Assembly (NCBI RefSeq): GCF_002213415.1
Contig: NZ_NJGU01000001.1
Coordinates: 124,001-188,000, forward strand
Origin: Herbaspirillum robiniae
Lineage (GTDB): Bacteria > Pseudomonadota > Gammaproteobacteria > Burkholderiales > Burkholderiaceae_D
DNA length: 64,000 bases
Direction of reading: 5' to 3'
Below the pieces are notes generated by a model, which worked only from the letters and a program-made list of their open reading frames with translations, made no database searches and had not been told where the DNA came from. Positions 36,306 to 46,561 of the stretch are shown here, piece after piece; within the stretch, counting starts at the first letter, position 1, and each line of letters begins with the position of its first letter. A program made the translations under genes and the position numbers.

Positions 36306-37051
36306 CAGGCTCTCCCCTGGCGTCGCTTGCGCGCGTTCAGGTGCAGGTGGCCGGCGCTTTCGATCGCCGCGATGGCGGCGATGTAGAGCAGCGTGGCCAC
36401 GCCGAAGGCCTGGAAGGCGAGGAAGGTCTCCGACTCCACCTGGCGCGAGGTATAGGACAGCTCGGCCAGGCCGATGCCCATGGTCAGCGAGGTGTTCTTG
36501 AGGATGTTCATGTATTGGCCCAGCAGCGAGGGCAGCGCCAGGCGGATCGCCTGCGGCAGCACCACATGCCGCAGCACCTGCCGGCGCGTCATGCCGATGG
36601 CCGCGCCGGCCAGCGCCTGGCCGGCCGCCACGCCGCGGATGCCGGAGCGGATCTCTTCGCTCACGTAGGCGGTGGAATAGAACACCAGCCCGCACAGCGC
36701 GGCCAGGAACTCGAACGAGGGCCAGTTCAGCGCCAGCGGGCCGAACAGGCGCAGGCTGTGGTCGGCATTGAGCCAGTCCATGGTCCCTTCGGGGAAGAAG
36801 CTGGGCAGGCCGAAATACCAGAACAGCAGCTGCACCAGCAGCGGCGTGTTGCGAAACAGCGAGGTGTAGGCGATGGCGGGCGCGCGCAGCAGCCGGATTT
36901 CACTGGAGCGGGCGGCGGCCAGCAGCATGCCCAGCAGCGTGGCAAGGAGGGCCGCGGTCGCGGCCAGCCACAGCGTGGTCAGGAAACCCTGCCACATCCA
37001 GTGCAGGTACTTGGGCGCCAGCACGGGGCCGGCAAGAAGAGGGGAAAACAT
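36305..37051 (-). CDS. Polar amino-acid ABC transporter permease (GltJ-like)
   Basis: A 248-residue permease with several membrane helices. It carries TSLFRNTPLLVQLLFWYFGLP, typical of His/Glu/Gln-type permeases, and the ATPase-binding loop GAAIGMTRRQVLRHVVLPQAIRLALPS. ATG at 37051 is used; one at 37072 adds seven residues, and neither has a clear ribosome site. It follows the binding-protein gene after a hairpin and overlaps the next permease by one base. Confidence 0.9.
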   Translation of the reverse strand: MFSPLLAGPVLAPKYLHWMWQGFLTTLWLAATAALLATLLGMLLAAARSSEIRLLRAPAIAYTSLFRNTPLLVQLLFWYFGLPSFFPEGTMDWLNADHSLRLFGPLALNWPSFEFLAALCGLVFYSTAYVSEEIRSGIRGVAAGQALAGAAIGMTRRQVLRHVVLPQAIRLALPSLLGQYMNILKNTSLTMGIGLAELSYTSRQVESETFLAFQAFGVATLLYIAAIAAIESAGHLHLNARKRRQGRA

Positions 37052-37070
37052 GGCGATGAAGGCGAAGGGC

Positions 37071-37112
37071 AAAACGCCGGCGGCCGACAGCCGACAAGAT
37101 GCCGGCCGCCGG
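37071..37112 (-). terminator. Hairpin between binding-protein and permease genes
   Basis: On the minus strand a 10-base perfect stem (arms 37103-37112 and 37077-37086, CCGGCGGCCG / CGGCCGCCGG) is followed by CGTTTT. It has the structure of a partial terminator. Such elements keep binding-protein mRNA more abundant than permease mRNA in ABC operons. Confidence 0.7.
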
Positions 37113-37132
37113 ATCCGTCCGTTGGGAAACGC

Positions 37133-37957
37133 TTATTTCTGGCTCAGCCTGGTGTCGCCGATCTTGAACAGGCGCGGCAGCGGCTGGGCGCTCTGCGGGC
37201 CGAACCACTTGTCGTAGATCTGCTGGGCGGTGCCGTTCTTCTCCAGCTCGCGCAACCAGTCGTTGAGGTAGCCCACCAGGCGGGTCTCGCCCTTGGGCAC
37301 GCCCACGCCTTCATATTCTTCGGAGATGGCGAACGGCGGGATCTCGTATTTGTCCTTGTCCGGCAGCGTGGCCAGGATCGCGGTCAGCTTGGTGCCGTCC
37401 TGGCTGAAGGCCTGGATATTGCCGTTGCGCAGGGCGGCCAGGCCCAGCGGCGTGTCGTCGTACAGCACCACCTTGGTGTCGGGATACTTGTCGCGCAGCG
37501 TGGTCTCCATGGTGGTGCCCTTGTCGGTGCCTACGCGCACCTTCCGGATGTCGTCGGCGCCCTTGAGCACGCCTTTCTTGGCCAGGAACTGCTGGCCGGA
37601 GGCGATGTAGGGGATGCTGAAGTCGATCACCTTGGCGCGGTCTTCGGTGATGGTGAAGTTGGCGAACACCAGGTCGACCTTGTTGGCGGTCAGCAGCGGG
37701 ATGCGGTTGGCCGGATTGGTCGGCACGATCTCGACCTTCACGCCCAGTTTCTTGCCCAGCTCGTTGGCGTAGTCGATGTCCAGGCCGACGATCTTCTTGC
37801 TGGCGCCGTCGACATAGCCGAACGGCGGGTTGCCGTCGAAGGCGGCCACGCGCAGTACGCCGGCCTTTTTGATGTCGTCCAGCTTGTCGGCGTGGGCGGC
37901 GCCGGATACCAGCGCCAGCGCCAGGAACAGCGGGGTGAATGAAGCATGCAGTTTCAT
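37133..37957 (-). CDS. Amino-acid ABC transporter periplasmic binding protein
   Basis: A 274-residue family-3 solute-binding protein. A signal peptide (1-23, ending AHA) is followed by LDDIKKAGVLRVAAFDGNPPFGYVDG, the usual start of polar amino-acid binding proteins. NKVDLVFANFTITEDRAKVIDFSIPY carries the conserved ligand-binding stretch. The C-terminal lobe ends in DKWFG. It is the first gene of a three-gene operon with the two permeases. No ATPase gene follows in the window, so the ATP subunit must be encoded elsewhere. Confidence 0.93.
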   Translation of the reverse strand: MKLHASFTPLFLALALVSGAAHADKLDDIKKAGVLRVAAFDGNPPFGYVDGASKKIVGLDIDYANELGKKLGVKVEIVPTNPANRIPLLTANKVDLVFANFTITEDRAKVIDFSIPYIASGQQFLAKKGVLKGADDIRKVRVGTDKGTTMETTLRDKYPDTKVVLYDDTPLGLAALRNGNIQAFSQDGTKLTAILATLPDKDKYEIPPFAISEEYEGVGVPKGETRLVGYLNDWLRELEKNGTAQQIYDKWFGPQSAQPLPRLFKIGDTRLSQK

Positions 37958-38239
37958 GGGATTTTTCCTTGTTGTTGTGAAGTTCGGCACGCGGCGAGCG
38001 CATCGCACCCGGGTCTCGTGGCGGCCCGGGGCGCTGCGTCTGCGCTGCGATCTGGCGCATGGCATGCACCAAATGGGAGCGAGTATAGGAATCGCGGCGA
38101 AGATGCGGAACGACTATTTCCGGCTTTGAATATGCAGAAATCGGCGAAGGGAAAGCCCGGCGCGACGGCTATACTTTGCGCTTCATCCAAGGCGCAATCC
38201 GCACCGCGACCGCCAGGCAAGAGAAGGGAGAGAAGCGAC

Positions 38240-38854
38240 ATGAGCCACGACATCACCACGCTGGAACAGCTCGAAGCCTTGTACGGCCAGCCCACCGAAC
38301 GCGCGCTGCGCAAGGAGATCGACCATCTCAACGAGGACTACCAGGCCTTCGTGCGGGCCTCGCCCTTCGTGGTGCTGGCCTCGGCCGGCGCCCAGGGGCT
38401 GGACTGCTCGCCCAAGGGCGACCCGGCCGGGTTCGTGCAGATCCTCGACCAGCGGACCCTGGCCGTGCCCGACCGGCCCGGCAACAACCGCGTCGACAAC
38501 CTGCGCAACATCATCGGTGATCCGCGCGTGTCGCTGCTGTTCATCATTCCCGGGGTGGGCGAGACGCTGCGCGTGAACGGCAGGGCGGTCATCTCCGCCG
38601 ATCCGGCCCTGCTGGCGCGCTTCGAGACGCGCGGCAAGCTGCCGCGCAGCGTGATCGTGGTGACGGTGGAGGCCGCGTACTTCCACTGCTCGAAATCCAT
38701 CGTGCGCTCCGCGCTGTGGGACCCGGCCGCCCAGGTCGAGCGCGCCAGCCTGCCCACGCCGGGCGCCATGCATCATCGCCTGAGCGGCGGCAGCTTCGAC
38801 GGCGAAGCCTACGACCGCGAGCTGCCGCAGCGCACGCAGGCCACGTTGTACTGA
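38240..38854 (+). CDS. PPOX-class flavoprotein (MSMEG_1061-like)
   Basis: A 204-residue FMN-binding protein of the pyridoxamine 5'-phosphate oxidase fold. The sequence SPFVVLASAGAQGLDCSPKGDPAGFVQILDQRTLAVPDRPGNNRVDNLRNII is typical of the FMN-dependent group formerly named after MSMEG_1061. The enzyme reaction is unknown for most members. GAGAGAAGCGAC precedes the ATG at 38240; the open frame upstream back to 37946 is not used. It converges with the monooxygenase gene (17 bases between stops). Confidence 0.85.
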   Translation: MSHDITTLEQLEALYGQPTERALRKEIDHLNEDYQAFVRASPFVVLASAGAQGLDCSPKGDPAGFVQILDQRTLAVPDRPGNNRVDNLRNIIGDPRVSLLFIIPGVGETLRVNGRAVISADPALLARFETRGKLPRSVIVVTVEAAYFHCSKSIVRSALWDPAAQVERASLPTPGAMHHRLSGGSFDGEAYDRELPQRTQATLY

Positions 38855-38870
38855 ACGATTTTTTGCCGCT

Positions 38871-40211
38871 TCACCGGGCGGCCGGGTGGGACGGGCGGCG
38901 CAGGCCGAGGTGCTCGCGCAGCGTGCTGCCCTGATATTCGCTGCGGAACAGGCCGCGCCGGCGCAACTCCGGCAGCACCAGTTCGATGAAGTCGCGCAGC
39001 CCGGCCGGGTGGGCCGGCGACATGATGTTGAATCCATCGGCGCCGCCGTCGCGGAACCAGCTCTCCAGCAGGTCGGCGATGTCGGCGGGCGCGCCCACCA
39101 CCTGCTGGTGGCCGCGCGCGCCGGCGATGCGCAGGTAGGTCTCGCGGATCGACAGGCCTTCGCGCCGGGCCAGGTCCACCATCAGCTGCTGGCGGCTCTT
39201 GGCGCCGTTGGTGGGCGGCAGTTCCGGCAGCGGGCCGTCGACCGGGAAGGGCGAGAGGTCGAAACTGACCATCTGCGACAGCAGGCCGACGCCGACCACC
39301 GTGGGAATGAGCTCCTGCAGGGCGCGGAACTTCTCCTGCGCCTCGGCCCGGGTGGGCGCCACCACCGGGAAGATGCCGGGCATGATCCGTATCTCGTCCG
39401 GTGCGCGGCCATAGGCGGCGGCGCGATGCTTGATGTCGGCGTAGAAGCTGCGCGCCTCGTCGAAGGTCTGGTGCGCCACGAACACCACCTCGGCGGTGCG
39501 GGCGGCCAGGTCGCGCCCGGCGTCGGATGCGCCGGCCTGCACGATCACCGGCCGGCCCTGCGGCGAACGCGCGACGTTGAGCGGGCCGCGCACCGCAAAG
39601 TGCTTGCCCTTGTGGTTCAGCACATGCAGCTTCTCCGGCTGGAAGTACTGGCCGCTCTCCTTGTCGCGCACGAAAGCATCGTCCTCCCAGCTGTCCCACA
39701 GGCCGGTCACGACCTGGTGGAATTCGGCCGCGCGCTCATAACGCAGCGCGTGGTCGAGGTGTTTGACCAGGTTGAAGTTCTCGGCCTCGCCGTCACCGCT
39801 GGAGGTCACCAGGTTCCAGCCGGCGCGCCCGCCGCTGATCTGGTCCAGCGAGGCGAACTTGCGGGCGATGTTGTAAGGCTCGTTGAAGGACGTGGAGGCG
39901 GTGGCGATCAGGCCGATCTTGGCGGTCACCGCCGCCAGCGCCGAGAGCAGGGTCAGCGGCTCGAACTGGTCCGAGCGCGCGGTGCGCGAGAGCGAGGCGA
40001 TGTCGCGGTTGCGCACGCCGACCGAGTCGGAGATGAAGATGGCGTCAAACTTGGCGGCCTCGGCCTGGCGCGCGAGCTCGACGTAATGCGCGAAATTGCT
40101 GCCGGCGTCGGCCTGGGCGCCGGGATGGCGCCAGCCGGCGATGTGGTGGCCGGTCTGCATCAGGAATGCGCCCAGCGCAAGCTGCTTGCCAGGGGAGTGG
40201 GGTACGGTCAT
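38871..40211 (-). CDS. NtaA/DmoA-family FMN-dependent monooxygenase
   Basis: A 446-residue class C flavin monooxygenase of the bacterial luciferase-like superfamily. The family start (LALGAFLMQTGHHIAGWRHPGAQAD) and segments such as FDAIFISDS, FEPLTLLSALAAVTAKIGLIATASTSFNEPYNIARKFASLD and SGGRAGWNLVTS match NtaA (nitrilotriacetate), DmoA (dimethylsulfide) and DszA/SnaA relatives. The enzyme needs reduced FMN from a reductase; an FAD/NAD(P)-binding protein is encoded 49 bases upstream. The substrate is unknown. The upstream frame extension belongs to a shadow of the previous gene. Confidence 0.9.
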   Translation of the reverse strand: MTVPHSPGKQLALGAFLMQTGHHIAGWRHPGAQADAGSNFAHYVELARQAEAAKFDAIFISDSVGVRNRDIASLSRTARSDQFEPLTLLSALAAVTAKIGLIATASTSFNEPYNIARKFASLDQISGGRAGWNLVTSSGDGEAENFNLVKHLDHALRYERAAEFHQVVTGLWDSWEDDAFVRDKESGQYFQPEKLHVLNHKGKHFAVRGPLNVARSPQGRPVIVQAGASDAGRDLAARTAEVVFVAHQTFDEARSFYADIKHRAAAYGRAPDEIRIMPGIFPVVAPTRAEAQEKFRALQELIPTVVGVGLLSQMVSFDLSPFPVDGPLPELPPTNGAKSRQQLMVDLARREGLSIRETYLRIAGARGHQQVVGAPADIADLLESWFRDGGADGFNIMSPAHPAGLRDFIELVLPELRRRGLFRSEYQGSTLREHLGLRRPSHPAAR

Positions 40212-40260
40212 GGATACGGCCTTCTGTCGCAGGAATTGCAGAAATTGCAGGTTGACGGGG

Positions 40261-41703
40261 CTACAGGGTCTCGACGGCTTGCAGCGTGACCGCCAGCGCC
40301 AGCGCGGTATTGCCGGCGCCGGCGACCTGCTCGGCGATGGAGTTGGACTCCCACACCGCGCCGCGCAAGGGATGGCCGACGGCGAACAGGCTGCCGGGCT
40401 GGCTGACACCTGGGGCCAGCACCGCGCCGGTGGCCGGGTCGGCGTCGATGCCGAAACCGGTCGCATGCGGGCGCACCAGCTTGCGCGCGAGCAGGTTGCG
40501 CACCAGCGGATCGTCGATGCGCAGCCAGTCGAACTCGTAACCGGCGGCGTTGGCCACCCGGTCCACCAGCAGGGTGCGCACGCCATCCTCGCCGCGCGGG
40601 CTCCAGTCCACCGCGACCTTGTCGCCGGCCGGACGCAGCGCGCGGATGCGGCCGGCCAGCCGGTTCAGCCGGCCTTCGGCGAGGAGCCGGTCGAGCTGCT
40701 TGCCCGACTCCGGGCCGGCGCGGTGCAGCGAGATTTCCCAGAACGGGCGGATGTGACGCAGGAATCGCTTGCGGTCGGCGTTGCTGGCCTTGTCCCACAG
40801 CGCCGGCACATGCGGACGGATGGCCGGCGGCAGCTGCTGCCAGTCGGCGCCGGCCGCCTTCACCGCGCGGCGCGCCGCGCGCGTGGCCTGCAGCAGGCCG
40901 CGCAGCGTATCGGGCAGGCGCTTGCCGTCCAGCACGTCCGGCCACGGCGCGAGCTGGCGACGCGGCTGTACCAGCAATCCGCGCCGCGACAGCGCATGGA
41001 AGCGTCCGCCAAAGCCGGCGCGCTGGGCGTTGAAGGCGGCGTCCAGCGCGGTCAGGCTGGAGCCGATGATGAGGATGTCCTGCTCGTGGCGCACGTCCTT
41101 CCAGGCATGCGCGTTCCAGACATCGTCGATATAGCGCCGGCCCAGCGCGGCGCGCTGCGCGGGGGACAGGAAGCTCTCGCCGGCGTTGCGAAACAGGCCC
41201 AGCGCCAGCACCACGCGGCTCGCCGCCAGCCGGCGACCATCTTCCAGCGTGATGTCGTAACCGTGGCCGGCGGTATGCAGGTCGAGCGCGCGCCCGTGGA
41301 CGTACTCGACGCTGGCGGCGGGGCCGGCGTCGCGCAGCGCTTGCGCCAGTTCTTCCTGCACGTAGCTGCCATACACCCGGCGCGGTGGAAAGGCTTCGGC
41401 GAAATCCACGCCCGGCGGCGGCGTCCAGCCGTGGCGCGCCGCGTTGGCGGCCAGCCATTCGGTGAGATGCGCGGGCCGCTCGGGATACAGTCCGAACAGT
41501 TGCGCCGGTCCGTTGACGATGTGTTCGTCGTTGTCGGTGCTGTAGGCGATGCCGCGGCCGACTTCGGCGCGGCTCTCGATGATGCGGATGGACAGCGGCG
41601 CCTGGCCGCCCTCGGCGGCGACGGCGCGCAACAGCTTGATGGCGGTCACCGCGCCGGCGAAGCCGCCGCCAATGATGGCAAGGTCTGAGATCTGTTCTGG
41701 CAT
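40261..41703 (-). CDS. FAD/NAD(P)-binding oxidoreductase (NAD_binding_9 type)
   Basis: A 480-residue flavoprotein. Its N-terminus SDLAIIGGGFAGAVTAIKLL is an FAD Rossmann motif, followed by a GRGIAYST motif. The middle (ILIIGSSLTALDAAFNAQRAG) is a second dinucleotide-binding site. The family (PF13454) acts as a hydroxylase or oxidase partner in many pathways, with unknown substrate here. The ATG at 41703 starts right before the FAD motif; an earlier in-frame ATG at 41736 also lacks a strong ribosome site. It is probably in an operon with the NtaA-type gene. Confidence 0.8.
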   Translation of the reverse strand: MPEQISDLAIIGGGFAGAVTAIKLLRAVAAEGGQAPLSIRIIESRAEVGRGIAYSTDNDEHIVNGPAQLFGLYPERPAHLTEWLAANAARHGWTPPPGVDFAEAFPPRRVYGSYVQEELAQALRDAGPAASVEYVHGRALDLHTAGHGYDITLEDGRRLAASRVVLALGLFRNAGESFLSPAQRAALGRRYIDDVWNAHAWKDVRHEQDILIIGSSLTALDAAFNAQRAGFGGRFHALSRRGLLVQPRRQLAPWPDVLDGKRLPDTLRGLLQATRAARRAVKAAGADWQQLPPAIRPHVPALWDKASNADRKRFLRHIRPFWEISLHRAGPESGKQLDRLLAEGRLNRLAGRIRALRPAGDKVAVDWSPRGEDGVRTLLVDRVANAAGYEFDWLRIDDPLVRNLLARKLVRPHATGFGIDADPATGAVLAPGVSQPGSLFAVGHPLRGAVWESNSIAEQVAGAGNTALALAVTLQAVETL

Positions 41704-41914
41704 GTGAGTAGGGAAGTGCGCAAATGATGGGGGCATGTCCGAGCATAAGACAGGCCGGGCGCGCGTGTTGCGTTGTTTTCTTCTGTGCTTATGCGCTTTT
41801 CAACCATGAGAAAAACTGATCGCAGAAATATGGATTCGCGCCTGTGCGGCTTGGCGCGCAAGCGCTAACTTGGTCTTCCCGACTACCACGAAATACCAGG
41901 AAAGAGCCGCCGCC

Positions 41915-42481
41915 ATGCTGATCGCCCATTACGAACATCGCCTTCCCGCCGACTACGACCTCGGCATCATCCGCAATCGCGCCGCGCAACGCGGCAAGCT
42001 CTGGGACGACACGCCCGGGCTCTTTTTCAAGGCTTTCCTGCTGCGCGAGCCGGGGCGCTTCGGCGCCGCTGCCGGCAGCTACTCGTCGCTTTACCTGTGG
42101 CAAAGCCAGCAGGCGTTTGTCGGGTTCGTCTCGACGCGCTTTCGCTCCGTTACCGACAGCTTCGGCCGGCCGCAGATCCAGACCCACTTCGCGCTGGATG
42201 CGCGCCGCGGGCAAGGCAGCGTAGCGCGGCTCGCCTATCGTCAGGATATCGACATTCCGCGCGACGCCGACCTGGCCGACGTCCTGGCCTCCGAGGCTGC
42301 GCACAACGAGCGCGCAGCAGGACAGCCCGCCGTCGTCGCCGCGGCGGTCGGGGTCGACGTCGAGCGGTGGCGGCTGACGCGCGTGCTGTTGTCGGAGGGG
42401 GAACTGGCGGCCGGGCCCGGCGCCGTGGCCTATCAGGTGCTGTACCTGGCGCAGCCGCTGCTGGGTGAGCTGCCGCGCTGA
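41915..42481 (+). CDS. DUF4865 family protein
   Basis: A 188-residue protein starting MLIAHYEHRLPADYDLGIIRNRA, characteristic of DUF4865. It has no cysteines, signal peptide or membrane segment. The reaction is unknown. AGGAAAG lies 10 bases before the ATG. It reads divergently from the FAD oxidoreductase gene (211 bases apart), so the two may share control. It lies between NtaA-type oxidation genes and a sulfonate-type binding-protein gene. Confidence 0.75.
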   Translation: MLIAHYEHRLPADYDLGIIRNRAAQRGKLWDDTPGLFFKAFLLREPGRFGAAAGSYSSLYLWQSQQAFVGFVSTRFRSVTDSFGRPQIQTHFALDARRGQGSVARLAYRQDIDIPRDADLADVLASEAAHNERAAGQPAVVAAAVGVDVERWRLTRVLLSEGELAAGPGAVAYQVLYLAQPLLGELPR

Positions 42482-42544
42482 GCGGGCTGCAACGGACATG
42501 GCCCGGTTGCCCGGGCCATGACGGCAAACACAGTGGCCACGGGC

Positions 42545-43588
42545 TCAGCTGCCGCCGGCGCCTTGCGCTTCGTCGAAGAAGTAGTCTTTCCACGAGGCCG
42601 GACGATGCTTGATCGCACCCACGTCGGCCAGGAAAGAGGCCAGCTTGAAGGTATTCTGCGGCTGCAGCGTGTACTGCACGTCCGGCAGCGAGATGATCTC
42701 CTGCACGAAGGACACCGGCAACTTGGAGTTCTCCAGCCTGACGTAGATCGCGGCGGCCTCGCCCTTGTTGCCCTGGACGAAGCGCAATGCCTCCGCCAGC
42801 GCGCGGCGCAGCGCGGTGAAGGTCTTGGGGTTCTCCTTCTGCCAGCGCTCGGGCGCCCAGAGGATGTTCAGCGTGGCCGGCCCGCCCAGGATTTCATAGG
42901 AGCTGGTGATCTTGCGGATGGCCGGATCCTTCAGCTCCTGGAACTGGAACGGCGGACTGGCGAAGTGGGCATTGACCTCGGTCTTGCCCGACAGCAGCGC
43001 GGCCGCGGCTTCGCTGTGCGGGAGGCTGACGGTGAGCTCGTCGAAGTGGGTGAACTTGTCCTTGCCGTCTTTGCCGGCGGCCGCGATCTGCAGCAGGCGC
43101 GCATGCAGCGAAATGGTGGTGGCCGGCAGCGCGATGCGGTCGCCCGGGCCGAAGTCGCCCAGTGTCTTGATCGCCGGATTGCGCGTGAGCAGATAGGTCG
43201 GCAGCGAACCCAGCGCGGCGATGGCCTTGATGTTCTGCTTGCCGTAGGTGCGGTCCCACACGGTCAGCAGTGGCGGCAGGCCGGTCGAGGCCACGTCCAG
43301 CGTGTTGGAGAGGATGGCGTCGTTGATGGCCGCCCCGCCCGACAACTGCTTCCATTCGACGTTGGCCTGCACACCCTCCTGGGCGGCATACTTCTCGATC
43401 AGCTTCTGCTCGCGCACCACGTGCAGCAGGATGTCGCCGACGTCATATTGATAGGCGATGCGGATCTGGCCCTCGGCATGGGCCGCGCCCCCGGCCAGCA
43501 AGCCTGCGGAGGCGGCCAGGGCGGCCAGCCGCGCGCGCCAGCGCCCGGATTTCGGTGGCGATTGATGGAAGCGGACTTGCGCCTGCAT
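42545..43588 (-). CDS. Sulfonate/nitrate-type ABC binding protein (SsuA/NMT1-like), orphan
   Basis: A 347-residue exported binding protein. After a 38-residue leader with a signal peptide (ending AHA), the mature sequence GQIRIAYQYDVGDILLHVV begins the SBP_bac_9/NMT1 fold used for aliphatic sulfonates, taurine or nitrate. NVEWKQLSGGAAINDAILSNTLDVASTGLPPLL is a family core. GGGAGGG stands just before the ATG at 43588. No permease or ATPase gene adjoins it. The DUF4865 gene converges with it, so this is a single-gene unit. Confidence 0.85.
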   Translation of the reverse strand: MQAQVRFHQSPPKSGRWRARLAALAASAGLLAGGAAHAEGQIRIAYQYDVGDILLHVVREQKLIEKYAAQEGVQANVEWKQLSGGAAINDAILSNTLDVASTGLPPLLTVWDRTYGKQNIKAIAALGSLPTYLLTRNPAIKTLGDFGPGDRIALPATTISLHARLLQIAAAGKDGKDKFTHFDELTVSLPHSEAAAALLSGKTEVNAHFASPPFQFQELKDPAIRKITSSYEILGGPATLNILWAPERWQKENPKTFTALRRALAEALRFVQGNKGEAAAIYVRLENSKLPVSFVQEIISLPDVQYTLQPQNTFKLASFLADVGAIKHRPASWKDYFFDEAQGAGGS

Positions 43589-43717
43589 GGATAACCCTCC
43601 CTTGGTGGTGGTCCGCATCGTGCGTGCGGATGAATAAGCGAGGCGCTATCGTAGGTGGGCGGGGAGGGAATGCAAAAGAATGATTCCGCAGATGCTTAGT
43701 CGGTTTGGGCGCGGACG

Positions 43718-43750
43718 AAAAAAACCGCGCGACCCTGGCGGGGCGCGCGG
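43718..43750 (-). terminator. Rho-independent terminator of frmA
   Basis: On the minus strand, CCGCGCG and CGCGCGG pair (43744-43750 with 43725-43731), followed by seven T residues (complement of A at 43718-43724). It lies 27 bases after the frmA stop. Confidence 0.85.
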
Positions 43751-43777
43751 CGGTGATGCGGTGATCTGGTGCAGCGA

Positions 43778-45227
<1,450 letters not shown>

Positions 45228-45254
45228 CGGCTTTGTTCCGGTGACAAAACCTGA

Positions 45255-45277
45255 AATATACTAGGTGGGAGTATATT
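45255..45277. promoter_or_regulatory. FrmR operator
   Basis: A perfect inverted repeat AATATACT (45255-45262) and AGTATATT (45270-45277) around AGGTGGG. An ATACT-G-rich-AGTAT form is what CsoR/RcnR/FrmR proteins bind. It lies 28 bases upstream of the frmR start. Confidence 0.85.
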
Positions 45278-45649
45278 AGTAAAGAGTCGCGCCTGCTTCC
45301 TTACCTAGGGAAGACCTGCGTCCACGGCTGCCAGCCTCGGTCATGAACAGCTTCCATCCGCGTCTCCTGCGCTGGATGCTTGTCGCGGCGCATCCGGCGG
45401 CGTTCAAGGTCGCCGGGCAACTTTGCCGGGGATGGACTTGGAGAAGCACTCAAGGGCTCTCTTTAAGCCCGTTCCCTTCCTGTTGCAAGGCCACTGTGGA
45501 GTCATCAAAGCCAACCGGTCAGGAGCGGTAACGTCATCGCTGCCTCAGTCAATCAGTTTGGGCGCCCCATAGAAACGAAAGGCAGATACTGACGCCAGCT
45601 TAAGCGGTTTGTCATGCCGATCGTTTGACCAGGGGCTCCTCACGCTGTG
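45278..45649. other. Gene-free gap between frmR and the T6SS cargo genes
   Basis: Nearly 370 bases without a supported gene. One 62-codon plus-strand frame at 45343-45531 has no ribosome site and an unconvincing composition. The GC is lower than in the core genes on either side. A decayed gene, for example a lost immunity copy or mobile element, is possible but no recognisable fragment is seen. Confidence 0.4.
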
Positions 45650-46540
45650 CTACTTCGATGTCAACTGCTCCGGAACAGGCGGATCCTGGTAAGTTTCTTC
45701 GATCTTTATTCCCTGCGCTCGCAACACATCCTCGGCGCTTTGGCGATCTTGTGCCAACAGCTTCAATTCTTCGGGAAGAGCATCCTTCCATTGAGCACGT
45801 CTGGCAGGCCCGACCATTTTGCGGAACTGTTCGTTTTCACCCAGCAGGACCACTTCGATGAAGTAGGCACCGGGTTGATTGACATCGACGCGATTTGGAT
45901 CGCGTGATAAAGCGAGGCTCAGATAACCTTGGTTGCTCCAGAACTTCCAGAGAGCCCTGCCAGGCAATTTCATCCACTCATCGAGCGTGGGCTGGTAGTC
46001 CGGGTCCAGTCCATAGACTGGCGAAGTCAAACTTGCATAACGGATGGCATCCGTTCCGGCGAGGCGAGGGAAGCCCTGATCCACGTAACGCTTCCATCCT
46101 GCCTTTCGAATGTCCTGCAGTAGGGCCATGAACCTGCGTCGCGCCTCGTCGTGACCAATAACGCTGCTACTGTCCATCCCGGTGTTGACGTCCCATTCGA
46201 TGATGTTTTCTCCGGGGAAGGCCGAAGAATAGTTGCCTGTAGCACTCAGGGCATAGCGTAGCGTGAAAGCCTGGCCTTGCCGGCCGACTTCGATGGTGCC
46301 TCGATCGTCAGACGGCCATTGCGCTGCGTAAAATCTTGCGCCGGAAGGGTGGTCGCTGAGTGTGAAACGGTCGGGGTATTTCTTTTGCAGTTCATCTCCC
46401 GGTTGATTTGCCGAGATGCTGACCTTTTCAGTCATTTTTCCGTTCTCTCCGATCGGCTGCCTGGAGCAGCCCGTTATAAAAGCGGCAGCCAGCATGATTG
46501 CCGGTAGCCCCAAAAACACTTGCTTGAAAAAGGCGCGCAA
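45650..46540 (-). CDS. Lipoprotein, candidate T6SS immunity protein
   Basis: A 296-residue protein with an N-terminal signal peptide ending in a lipobox (AFITGC, lipidated Cys25; the +2 Ser favours outer-membrane sorting). The mature part is soluble and has no family I recognise. It uses a TTG start at 46540, which gives the signal peptide its basic N-terminus. It lies 21 bases after the unknown gene downstream of vgrG. The position and periplasmic topology fit an immunity protein guarding a periplasmic target. GC is lower than in the tss genes. A plain accessory lipoprotein cannot be excluded. Confidence 0.65.
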   Translation of the reverse strand: MRAFFKQVFLGLPAIMLAAAFITGCSRQPIGENGKMTEKVSISANQPGDELQKKYPDRFTLSDHPSGARFYAAQWPSDDRGTIEVGRQGQAFTLRYALSATGNYSSAFPGENIIEWDVNTGMDSSSVIGHDEARRRFMALLQDIRKAGWKRYVDQGFPRLAGTDAIRYASLTSPVYGLDPDYQPTLDEWMKLPGRALWKFWSNQGYLSLALSRDPNRVDVNQPGAYFIEVVLLGENEQFRKMVGPARRAQWKDALPEELKLLAQDRQSAEDVLRAQGIKIEETYQDPPVPEQLTSK

Positions 46541-46561
46541 AATATCGATCCAGAAGAAAGT

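Noticed and set aside
37946-38239. 98-codon N-terminal extension of the PPOX-class flavoprotein
   Set aside because: It overlaps the promoter region of the amino-acid importer and is unlike the family; GAGAGAAGCGAC before the ATG at 38240 marks the real start.
45343-45531. 62-codon open frame downstream of frmR
   Set aside because: No ribosome site, no family resemblance and an unlikely Trp/Arg/Ser-rich composition.
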